From JAITMY01 sp031553765 (lineage in GTDB: Bacteria; Bacteroidota; Bacteroidia; Bacteroidales; UBA932): DNA of 64,000 nt. This document shows positions 1 through 7,021 of this stretch, piece after piece. The DNA is taken from assembly GCA_031553765.1 (NCBI GenBank), contig JAVBKY010000003.1:1-64000 (forward strand). The letters are read 5' to 3'. A program made the translations under genes and the position numbers. The notes below the pieces were generated by a model. It had not been told where the DNA came from and did not search any database. It was given only the letters and a program-made list of their open reading frames with translations. Numbering within the stretch: position 1 is the stretch's first letter; every line of letters starts with the position of its first letter.

Positions 1-1475
1 CCTACAACGCTTGGGGCAAAGTAGCCACCATAGCGCAGGGCACCGATAGCGTGAGCATAAGCTACAGCCACCAAGGGCAGCGCAACAAAATGGAGCACTA
101 CCGCAATAGCAGCCTACTGCGCACCCACTACTACAGCGGGCTATTTGAGCGGCAGGTGGAGGCCGGTGGCGCCTCACACGATTTGTTGTACGTAACCGCC
201 GAAAGCGGTATATTTGCCGTGCACGAAAAACCGAACCAAGGCAGCACCTCGTGGTGGTACCTGCACCCTGACCACTTGGGTAGCCCAACGCTGATTACCG
301 ATAACCTTGGGCAGCAGTATGAGCAACACCGCTACGATGCCTGGGGAAATAGGCTAACACCACAGGGGCGGTTCTCTCGCAGTTATACCACGCATGAGCA
401 TCTGGATGCCTTTGGCCTCATTAACATGAACGGCCGCATATACGACCCTATGTTAGGGCGCATGCTCAGCCCCGACCCCTATGTAGTAGACGGGAAGTAC
501 ACGCAGGACTTTAACAGGTATAGCTACGCACGGAATAATCCGCTTGCGTATACCGACCCAGATGGCGAATGGATACACCTTGTAATAGGAGGCACCATTG
601 GAGGCATTGTGAACCTGGCCACCAACTGGAAGAATATTGACGGTATTTGGGACGGCGTTACGGCATTCGCTGTAGGCGCGGGTGCTGGTGTAGCTGTTGC
701 CGCTACAGGTGGTGCAGGAGCAGGGTTCTGGGCAACCGCGGGTGTTGCTACCGGAGGAGGCGCATTAACCGCCGGCACCAATAGCGTGATAGAACAAACA
801 AGCAAAAACTTCTCGGGAATAGGAGAAGTAGATTGGGGGCAAGTGGGAATCAATTCTTTCGTTGGCGGCGTTTCCGGATTTGCAGGCGGGGCTGCCGGCT
901 ATGGTCTAACTTCATCATCCTCGCTGGTAAATGGTATTTCCAGCCCGCTTTTACGTACCTCAGTAGTAGCGCCACTTGCTGCAGGAGCCGGACATGTAGC
1001 GGGAGGAACTACCGCTAACCTTATCGCGGGGCAGAATATAGGAGATGCCTTCACCAACTCCTTCAAGGGAATGGGTCCCGCCATGCTCATGGGATGGGGA
1101 ATTGGTGTAGCATCTACAGCGGGGGTGTGTTACTTTAATGGGGTAAATCCATTGACGGGGGCGCCTATAACTAAAACACCAAATACACTAGATCAGAATG
1201 GCATATTAGGAACACAAAAAGGTATAGACGCAAAAATACGAGATCAATATTATGATCAAATGATGAAAGGAGAGTTTGATTTGAATTCTAGAATAGGAGG
1301 GTTTAAGAATGATGGAAAATATTACGTTGGAGATGGGCATCATCGGATGAGTGCGGCTTCAAAGTATTATCAACAAACAGGAAGTTCATACTATATAGAT
1401 CATCTCATAAATACAGGTCGCTGGCAGCAAAATGCTCATCAAAATTACGGATTAAAAATTTATAAAATCAAATAA
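1..1475 (+). CDS. RHS-repeat polymorphic toxin, C-terminal part, with ParB-like tip (5' end outside window)
   Basis: The frame is open to the window edge; the first Met codon is at 51, and upstream codons still read as YD-repeat (YNAWGK). Counting from that Met, residues 64-170 are the RHS core: HPDHLGSP, YDAWGN, GRIYDPMLGR and NRYSYARNNPLAYTDPDG. Residues 175-360 are a Gly/Ala-rich hydrophobic pre-toxin stretch. The junction YFNGVNPLTG (361-370) leads into a variable tip of about 100 residues. Around residue 427 the tip has VGDGHHRMSAA, which resembles the G-x-HR-x-x-A signature of ParB/sulfiredoxin-like nuclease domains; this assignment rests on the motif only. RHS proteins form a shell that encloses and delivers the C-terminal toxin. 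Codons become visibly AT-rich exactly at the tip, as expected for an exchangeable module. The RHS call is firm; the tip activity is inferred. Confidence 0.9.
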   Translation, partial: YNAWGKVATIAQGTDSVSISYSHQGQRNKMEHYRNSSLLRTHYYSGLFERQVEAGGASHDLLYVTAESGIFAVHEKPNQGSTSWWYLHPDHLGSPTLITDNLGQQYEQHRYDAWGNRLTPQGRFSRSYTTHEHLDAFGLINMNGRIYDPMLGRMLSPDPYVVDGKYTQDFNRYSYARNNPLAYTDPDGEWIHLVIGGTIGGIVNLATNWKNIDGIWDGVTAFAVGAGAGVAVAATGGAGAGFWATAGVATGGGALTAGTNSVIEQTSKNFSGIGEVDWGQVGINSFVGGVSGFAGGAAGYGLTSSSSLVNGISSPLLRTSVVAPLAAGAGHVAGGTTANLIAGQNIGDAFTNSFKGMGPAMLMGWGIGVASTAGVCYFNGVNPLTGAPITKTPNTLDQNGILGTQKGIDAKIRDQYYDQMMKGEFDLNSRIGGFKNDGKYYVGDGHHRMSAASKYYQQTGSSYYIDHLINTGRWQQNAHQNYGLKIYKIK

Positions 1476-2074
1476 TGCAAATTCTTATTAATTTCCCCAA
1501 TACAATTATTAATACATTACCTATCCCCTCATTTTCCATCAAAAAGGGAGAAATTCTTTTTATTCACATACCTACCAAGTATGATGTTAACGTGTTCAAT
1601 AAAAAATCGAATATCCCTAATCTTGATATACAAATTGAAAGCGAATGGGTAAAGTTCCAAATAATGCGCTACAGTAATGCAGCCCTCGATGAAATAAATA
1701 AATATTTACCATATCTGCAACAATTTTCATCCTCGTTGCATTCGTATAAACAACTCACAAAGAAGAATATTGCCACATTATCAGGATGGGATATTAGGTT
1801 AATAAATTTATTCTACCTATTGCACGTAAAAAAAAGTCCATTTATTGAGATCAATGTTGCTGGACTTGCACCTGAATCTATTGTTCATTTATTAGATTTT
1901 TCCATGGATATTCATTCATCTAAAGACAAGCAGGGTACAATAGTTATTGTAGACTCTAACAAGAAAAACTTGGAGAATCCCACGTTCATAACCCCCAACA
2001 ACTTAATATTAATAAAACAATTGTACATCAACGAAAACAGTTGCATATCACCTCCTTTTCGCCTGAAGTTGTGA
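1475..2074 (+). CDS. candidate immunity protein for the ParB-like RHS tip
   Basis: A 199-residue protein whose ATG overlaps the RHS stop codon by one base (TAATG), so it is probably translationally coupled to the toxin. There is no signal peptide or membrane segment, so it should act in the cytoplasm. I do not recognise the family. Visible features are an alternating beta-rich N-terminus, the stretch SGWDIRLINLFYLL near residue 108 and a GTIVIVDSN strand near 150. Codon use is AT-rich like the tip and unlike the RHS core. Its last codons run into the first repeat of the array (from 2062). The immunity role is inferred only from position and coupling. Confidence 0.65.
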   Translation: MQILINFPNTIINTLPIPSFSIKKGEILFIHIPTKYDVNVFNKKSNIPNLDIQIESEWVKFQIMRYSNAALDEINKYLPYLQQFSSSLHSYKQLTKKNIATLSGWDIRLINLFYLLHVKKSPFIEINVAGLAPESIVHLLDFSMDIHSSKDKQGTIVIVDSNKKNLENPTFITPNNLILIKQLYINENSCISPPFRLKL

Positions 2075-2160
2075 AGTAGGGCTACTCTCCGCTAAGCGGC
2101 ATCTTCCATTATAACCACAAGGCGGCATGAGCGGGAGGGTTGAGCGTGATTTATTCACGA
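2062..2160 (+). repeat. diverged copy of intergenic repeat A (head only)
   Basis: Begins with CCTGAAGTTGTGAAGTAG (2062-2079). This corresponds to CTGAGGCTGTGAAATAG at 2967 and 5350. Only the head of the repeat is recognisable here; the rest has diverged or been replaced. It marks the boundary between the first immunity gene and the first orphan tip unit. Confidence 0.5.
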
Positions 2161-2531
2161 GCGTTTTTATTTTCAAGGAGTTCATGAGGTCGCTTCGCTT
2201 AGTTGCAATCGCGCTCGGAATATGGTACAATTTGCAATTGTATAGCGGGTGGGAAAAAGCATGCAATAAACAACATACTGCGCACGCACCGGATTACAAA
2301 TCCTACCGTATTGCGAGCGGCATTGCAAATGCCGCTCAACGGCAACAGCAACGTGCCGCTGAACGGGGTATGAAAGATGGCCGGTGGCTGAACTGGAGCA
2401 AAATGCAATATACTCATATGGCATTGGATAAGACTAAAACAACCATACACTATCTCGGAAAATGGAAAAACGGTGTATTAAAAGCAGTTGATGATTTTAA
2501 ATACTACCATGATAATAAAATGTTTACATAA
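2127..2531 (+). pseudogene. orphan RHS tip 2 (unrecognised toxin-like C-terminus)
   Basis: An open frame in which only the last ~55 residues (from about 2357) look like genuine protein: KDGRWLNWSK, THMALDKTKTTIHYLGKW, then VDDFKYYHDNKMFT. The preceding codons are read through repeat B (2196-2366) and are unlikely to be meaningful. The conserved linker that reads LNGNSNVPLNG in repeat B is in another frame and stops at once (GTATGA at 2362-2367), so this tip is out of frame with its linker. The fragment therefore looks like a stored or decayed tip, not an expressed protein. A His/Lys-rich motif suggests a nuclease-type toxin, but I cannot assign a family. Confidence 0.45.
2196..2366 (+). repeat. 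intergenic repeat B, copy 1
   Basis: Aligns by eye with 4132-4334. Shared stretches include GGAATATGG, TGCAATAAA, GCCGGATTA(C/T)AAATCCTAC, and the end CTCAACGGCA(A/G)CAGCAAC(G/A)(T/C)GCCGCTGAACGG. It contains a perfect hairpin GAGCGGCATT/AATGCCGCTC around 2320. The terminal part reads LNGNSNVPLNG in one frame, which looks like an RHS pre-tip linker. A third copy of just this end lies at 5542-5564. Confidence 0.7.
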
Positions 2532-2916
2532 CACAGGCCATGCTTTAAGGCAATATGAGTACAAACCCTTAGAGAATGAAATATTAGGACGATTTGGTTC
2601 GACAGCATATAGCCAATATAATGAACTTAGTATTGGTCAGGAGTACTTAGTAATGGGCTTAATAATCTTTGAGACTTATCAAGCCTATCTCATAGATGAC
2701 AATGGATTCATTTCTGTCTTCCCATGTCAATTATTTGAAGTAATTGATAGTAAAATGACCCCGAATTGGCATTTTCGATTGATAGAAAAGAACGAGGATC
2801 TCTATCCGTTCATACAAGCTATCTTTGGTTACTACGAATTATGCTTTGATAAAAAAGCGTATGAGAGTCTCATTATAGAAAGAAGTAAAGAGTCGCAGCA
2901 AATATACTTCAAATGA
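2509..2916 (+). CDS. candidate immunity protein for orphan tip 2
   Basis: A 135-residue cytoplasmic protein starting MIIKCLHNTGHALR. I chose the ATG at 2509, which overlaps the end of the tip frame by 23 bases; earlier Met codons in the frame lie deeper inside the tip. The middle (YLVMGLIIFETYQAYLIDDNGF, then FPCQLFEVIDSKM and NWHFRLI) is compact and well formed, unlike the decayed sequence before it. The pattern of an opening CL-x-NTG, a Y-x-V-x-G strand and an LFE-x-x-D segment is typical of small immunity proteins linked to polymorphic toxins, but I cannot name the family. The frame is intact, unlike the next two immunity genes. Role inferred from position. Confidence 0.55.
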   Translation: MIIKCLHNTGHALRQYEYKPLENEILGRFGSTAYSQYNELSIGQEYLVMGLIIFETYQAYLIDDNGFISVFPCQLFEVIDSKMTPNWHFRLIEKNEDLYPFIQAIFGYYELCFDKKAYESLIIERSKESQQIYFK

Positions 2917-2966
2917 AAAATGGAATTGACAAAGGAATTAGAAAATAATAGTTGCCCCCCGTTCGT

Positions 2967-3169
2967 CTGAGGCTGTGAAATAGCACCACCCCATTCGGCT
3001 GCAGGCTTTACCTCGGTCGGTCTATGGCTGCAGGTTGCACCTGCATGCGAGAGGTTGTGCGAGTAAAAATAGTTGTGTGTTTTTGCAGGTATAACCAGCA
3101 CTGATACGGCGACCAAGGTACAACCTTGGCCGAACATCCGTGCCACTTGCAGCCTAAGGCGAACAGGGG
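2967..3169 (+). repeat. intergenic repeat A, copy 2
   Basis: Aligns with 5350-5541. Shared blocks, in order: CTGAGGCTGTGAAATAGC; a (G/C)GGC-rich hairpin region; TTTTTGCAGGTATAACCAGC (3080-3099 and 5450-5469); and a block of about 42 bp, GGCCGAACATCCGTGCCACT through GAACAGGGG (3128-3169 and 5500-5541). It runs straight into the duplicated RHS core segment, so the repeat end is also a recombination junction. Confidence 0.75.
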
Positions 3170-3761
3170 GGCTGCCAGCTATGGTCTAACTTCATCATCC
3201 TCGCTGGTAAATGGTATTTCCAGCCCGCTTTTACGTACCTCAGTAGTAGCGCCACTTGCTGCAGGAGCCGGACATGTAGCGGGAGGAACTACCGCTAACC
3301 TTATTGCGGGGCAGAATATAGGAGATGCCTTCACCAACTCCTTCAAGGGGATTGGTACCGCCATGCTCATGGGGTGGGGAGTTGGGGTGGCATCTACGGT
3401 GGGAGTATGTTACTTCAATGGCAAAAACCCAATAACGGGAAAAATGGCATATCCTTCCAATGATGGATTTAAGGGAGAAGCAAATCCAGCAATGCTAAAA
3501 AAAGGAGCAATAATAGATCGATATGGCAATGACGATGGGTCCTTCGCTGCCCCACAAGGAACATCCTTCGATGCACGTTCGCTACCCCCGAAGGCTATAC
3601 AAAGCCCTTTAAATACATACAAGGTAGTTGTTCCGATTCCTGTTATGCAAAGAACGGCAGCACCCTCAATTTGGTTCAACGCGTCAGGAGGTGGCATGCA
3701 ATATCAATTTGCTCACCCTATCAATTATTATGTACGGAACGGATATCTCATCAAATATTAA
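3126..3761 (+). pseudogene. orphan RHS C-terminal cassette with TNT (NAD+ glycohydrolase) tip
   Basis: Open from a TTG in repeat A and without its own credible start, so it is a silent cassette unless joined to an RHS gene. Residues 18-105 repeat the pre-toxin segment of the upstream RHS gene, ending at the same junction (CYFNGKNPITG). The tip that follows carries a convincing TNT pattern: GAIIDRYGNDDGSF at 128-140, PQGTSFDARSLPP at 143-155, then AAPSIWF and GGGMQYQF near 178-195, and a final NGYLIKY. By family knowledge, TNT toxins hydrolyse cytosolic NAD(P)+. Candidate catalytic residues by motif are R132, R151 and Q192. Complete to its stop, so probably functional if fused in frame. Confidence 0.8.
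3171..3440 (+). repeat. direct repeat of RHS pre-toxin segment (891-1160)
   Basis: Matches 891-1160 at a constant offset of 2280 bases. From 3181 to about 3345 I see only one mismatch (A/G-free, T at 3304 for C at 1024). Divergence then rises toward the tip junction at about 3410-3440. This is the expected profile of a homology tract used for tip exchange or gene conversion. Confidence 0.95.
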
Positions 3762-3766
3762 AATAT

Positions 3767-4086
3767 ATGCATATAAAGAAGAGGATGTCAATGTATGACA
3801 TTTATAAAATATTGAAAAGGAAAGGTCTTAAAGATTTAGGCTTAGAGATGGAAATTGGCATTTCCTTATACTCTTTTAGAATAAATTTTCTTTGCGTAGG
3901 CGATAATTCAATGGAAATCAGTTGTATAATACAAAAAAAAGACGTAAATACAATGTTTATTATACGTCAAAAGGGAGCAAGTACAACATAAACTCATTTG
4001 ATCAATACTTTGACCCAAATGCTGAAGAAAAAGCCTGTGATTTGTATTACAAAATAATAACAATCCATTATCCCGCATTAGGGTAG
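3767..4086 (+). pseudogene. TNT-associated immunity gene, frameshifted
   Basis: Starts five bases after the TNT tip (ATG 3767, or ATG 3785 after a GAAGAGG). The first frame reads MYDIYKILKRKGLKDLG and stops at 3991. A run of eight A (3933-3940) marks the break. In the -1 frame the protein continues sensibly as RRKYNVYYTSKGSKYNINSF, then DQYFDPNAEEKACDLYYK, to a stop at 4086. One additional A, or a -1 slip on A-AAA-AAA, gives a continuous product of about 106 residues. This may be decay of an orphan cassette, phase variation or a homopolymer sequencing error; the sequence alone cannot decide. The immunity role is inferred from its place behind the TNT tip. Confidence 0.6.
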
Positions 4087-4131
4087 TGTACCATTTGCAG
4101 CAATTTTTCTTCACAAAGACACGACTGACTT

Positions 4132-4334
4132 ATTATCAACTTAGTTCAGCGGCATTTGTAATGCCGCTGGGAATATGGAACAGTTTGCAACTGCGTGTGG
4201 GCAGAAAAAAGAAGTGTTATGTGCAATAAAAAAACGTACTGCGTATGTGCCGGATTATAAATCCTACAGTGTTCCGAGCGCAATTGCAAATTGCGCTCAA
4301 CGGCAGCAGCAACACGCCGCTGAACGGGTATAAA
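4132..4334 (+). repeat. intergenic repeat B, copy 2
   Basis: Second copy of the element at 2196-2366. It includes two internal hairpins, AGCGGCATT/AATGCCGCT near 4143-4167 and GAGCGCAATT/AATTGCGCTC near 4276-4299. Its end reads LNGSSNTPLNG, here in frame with the following tip. Confidence 0.7.
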
Positions 4335-4754
4335 AAGATAGGCATGCCCGGCAGCTTAGGCGTGGACATATATAACGACTTGTGGGGCGATGGAGGTGAC
4401 AGGTTTAGAACCTCGCGCGTGCGCCTAAACATTGGCCCCCTTTACCTCGAAAACGTGCTATTTACAGGAGATCCGGGATTGAAAGAAGAGGACAGATTTA
4501 CTAGAAGAATAGAAGGATGTGGCCCCAATGATACATATATACAAAATCCCGATGACCCATATGCGTCCGATCCCAACAAGTACAGGCATGGCATACTTTC
4601 TATTGGGCTTGGCCCATTTTCCAGAGGGTACGACTCTGAAAACATACGCTACCTTTTTCAGAATCTAACAACCCACAACATAACTAACTCACCCTACTTT
4701 AGGTATGAACGAGAAAAGAAGGGAAAGCATTATTTCCAATTTGGTGGATGGTAA
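4245..4754 (+). pseudogene. orphan RHS tip with probable type-23 polymorphic toxin domain
   Basis: An open frame running from repeat B into a toxin tip with no start codon of its own before the linker LNGSSNTPLNG (about residues 18-28). Downstream sequence resembles the Bacteroidetes polymorphic toxin type 23 pattern: RLNIGPLYLENVLFTGDPG, then DPNKYRHGILSIGLGPFSRG, SENIRYLFQN and a closing HYFQFGGW. By family knowledge these are predicted nuclease toxins of interbacterial competition; the assignment is from memory of motifs and is moderate. The tip stays in frame with its linker, so it could be active if recombined onto an RHS core. A lipoprotein immunity gene follows 27 bases later. Confidence 0.6.
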
Positions 4755-4781
4755 GTGCAATATTAATTAAAAAATCAAAAG

Positions 4782-5304
4782 ATGAAGATAATCTATTTAT
4801 TAATACTATTAATGTTTACGGGGTGCATAAAATTTGGAGAGGATGATGCTCTGAGTCTGCCCAAAACTCCTTACATAGGGAATCAGTTAAGGGTAGATGG
4901 ATACTACCATTCAATGTATTATGCACCTGATGAAGAACAATTATTTGAGGGCTACGCCCTTTATCGAAATGGAATTATACTTTATCTAGGGGGGGCATTC
5001 GTCAGTTAGCGAGTTAGAGCAAAGAATAAAAATAAATTATATTGACAACAATGATCATAAAAAAATAAAATATAGATGGGGCGTATTTTTGGTAGATAGT
5101 AGCAAAATTGCTTTTGAGCGTTGGTATCCATCAGAAAGGCCCCATCATGCCTTTGTGCGGGAGGGTGTAATATTGAATGACACTACTTTTCATATTACAA
5201 AATCATACCGCTATAATGAGTCGGAGCAAAGGGAGAAAAATGAAATTTACCATTTCCGCTCGTTTAGCCCCAAGCCTGACAGCACTAATGGGTATGTTAA
5301 ATAG
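4782..5304 (+). pseudogene. lipoprotein immunity gene for the type-23-like tip, frameshifted
   Basis: Starts MKIIYLLILLMFTGC, a signal peptide with a lipobox and Cys15, so the product would sit on a membrane. The first frame ends at 5009 just after a run of seven G (4989-4995). With six G the protein continues without a break: GGHSSVSELEQRIKINY, then KYRWGVFLVDSSK, to a stop at 5304, about 173 residues in all. This is the second homopolymer break in neighbouring orphan immunity genes. A membrane-anchored immunity protein suggests the toxin may be met outside the cytoplasm, or that the pairing is not with the tip immediately upstream. Function inferred from position. Confidence 0.6.
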
Positions 5305-5349
5305 GAGAGTAATGCTATACGGCCAGCAGTGCCACACATCTCTGTTCTG

Positions 5350-5564
5350 CTGAGGCTGTGAAATAGCGCTACGAAGTTCGGCCGTAGGCTGTGCCCACAT
5401 ACGTGTTCGTTGTGAAATTAAAAAAAGTTTTACTATGAAGAATCAGTGCGTTTTTGCAGGTATAACCAGCACAGGTAGGCCGACCGAGGCAAAGCCTACG
5501 GCCGAACATCCGTGCCACTTGCAGCCTTAGGCGAACAGGGGCAACAGCAACATGCCGCTGAACG
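5350..5564 (+). repeat. intergenic repeat A, copy 3, joined to the end of repeat B
   Basis: 5350-5541 aligns with 2967-3169. It joins at GAACAGGGG to the last part of repeat B (CAACAGCAACATGCCGCTGAACGG, 5541-5564), after which no tip follows. It looks like an empty cassette site closing the array. The rest of the 5305-5670 gap shows nothing recognisable. Confidence 0.7.
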
Positions 5565-5670
5565 GTAAGCACCGGACAGCAAGAAGTTGAATTTAAGATA
5601 TCGTAAGAGAGTTTATTACCTGCTATTAGAAAATAATCCTAAATTTGCTTTACCTTAAAAAGCAAATTTA

Positions 5671-6945
5671 GTGGAACAAGCAACTCCTCAACAACGACTA
5701 TACCGCGGCAAACCCATGGTGCGCATGCACGCCATGATTAAGGCCACGGGGCCCATTTGCAACCTTGGCTGCGACTACTGCTACTACCTTAGCAAGGAGC
5801 AGCTGCTATCAACCGACAGCCACTGGCGTATTTCGGACGAAACGCTGGAAAATTTCATAAAGCAGTATATTGAGCAGCAAAACGCGCACGAAATAGTCTT
5901 CTCGTGGCAAGGTGGTGAACCCTCCCTATTAGGATTGGACTTTTTCAAAAAGGTTATTGCTCTGCAAAAAAAGTACGCACCCGCGCATGTGCGCTGCGAA
6001 AACGACCTACAAACCAACGGCACCCTGCTCAACGATGAGTGGTGCGAATTCTTGCGCGAGAACAATTTTCTTGTTGGGCTCAGCATTGATGGTCCCAAGC
6101 CCCTGCACGACACCTACCGCCGCTATGCGCATGGAGGCGGCTCATTCGACAAGGTTTTTGCCACAAGCAAGCTGCTGCGCAAGCACAATGTAAATTTTGC
6201 CACCCTCACCGTTATCAACAACGTCAACGTAGAAAGGCCGTTGGAAGTATATCGCTTTCTGCGTGATGAAGTAGGCAGTAAGCAAATGCAGTTTATCCCC
6301 ATAGTAGAGCCCAAAAGTTTCACCAATACCGCGCCACAGCATTGGAATATAAACGAAATGCCAGTGGAGGGTTCCGAGCAGGCACTCCCTACCCACCCCG
6401 ACTCCTTTGTAGCACCGTGGTGCGTTGACCCCGATAAGTATGGCGACTTCCTTATAAAATGTTTTGACGAGTGGTTTAAATACGACCTTGGTAACATCGT
6501 CGTACCGTTTTTCGACAGCGCCGTGGAGCAGTGGATGGGCAAGCCATCACAGCTATGCATTTTCGCCCCCATTTGCGGCAAAGGCTTAGCCATGGAGCAC
6601 AACGGCGACGTGTACGCCTGCGACCACTACGTATATCCCGAATATAAAATCGGCAACGTCAACGAAACGAAGCTGTCCGATATGGCCTTTGCCAAAAATC
6701 AGGAGCACTTCGGCTACGCCAAGGACTTTACCCTACCCGTAAAATGTCGCCAGTGCCGCTACTTATTCGCCTGCTCCGGCGAGTGTCCAAAAAATCGCCT
6801 GCTCAAAACCAAGCAAGGCGAAGCTGGGTTGAACTACCTATGCAGCGGGCTATACAAGTACTTTTCCCACATTGACCCTTATGTGCGTAAAATAGTGCAC
6901 AGCTTAGGCTACGAAGTAGCAAACGACGTACCACCTTTAAAGTAG
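5671..6945 (+). CDS. anaerobic sulfatase-maturating enzyme (radical SAM/SPASM)
   Basis: Converts the active-site Cys (or Ser) of sulfatases to formylglycine in the cytoplasm without oxygen. Residues 30-37 (CNLGCDYC) hold the radical SAM CX3CX2C cluster that binds S-adenosylmethionine. FSWQGGEPSLLGLDFF (around 80-95) and LQTNGTLL are also typical. The C-terminal SPASM region has CGKGLAMEHNGDVYACDHY and CRQCRYLFACSGECPKNR for two further Fe-S clusters. Length 424 is normal. GTG at 5671 is the first start; an ATG at 5716 is an alternative that still leaves the cluster intact. Three sulfatases with Cys-type sites follow downstream, which are the expected substrates. Confidence 0.93.
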   Translation: MEQATPQQRLYRGKPMVRMHAMIKATGPICNLGCDYCYYLSKEQLLSTDSHWRISDETLENFIKQYIEQQNAHEIVFSWQGGEPSLLGLDFFKKVIALQKKYAPAHVRCENDLQTNGTLLNDEWCEFLRENNFLVGLSIDGPKPLHDTYRRYAHGGGSFDKVFATSKLLRKHNVNFATLTVINNVNVERPLEVYRFLRDEVGSKQMQFIPIVEPKSFTNTAPQHWNINEMPVEGSEQALPTHPDSFVAPWCVDPDKYGDFLIKCFDEWFKYDLGNIVVPFFDSAVEQWMGKPSQLCIFAPICGKGLAMEHNGDVYACDHYVYPEYKIGNVNETKLSDMAFAKNQEHFGYAKDFTLPVKCRQCRYLFACSGECPKNRLLKTKQGEAGLNYLCSGLYKYFSHIDPYVRKIVHSLGYEVANDVPPLK

Positions 6946-7021
6946 GACATGCGATGCTCGACATGCGACAAAATCACCTCGCAAGTCGCATATCGCTTGT
7001 CGAACTATCAAATTTCAAACC

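Noticed and set aside
1..5580. Type VI secretion genes with the RHS array
   Set aside because: No VgrG, Hcp, PAAR or structural T6SS gene is in the window, so the delivery route stays open.
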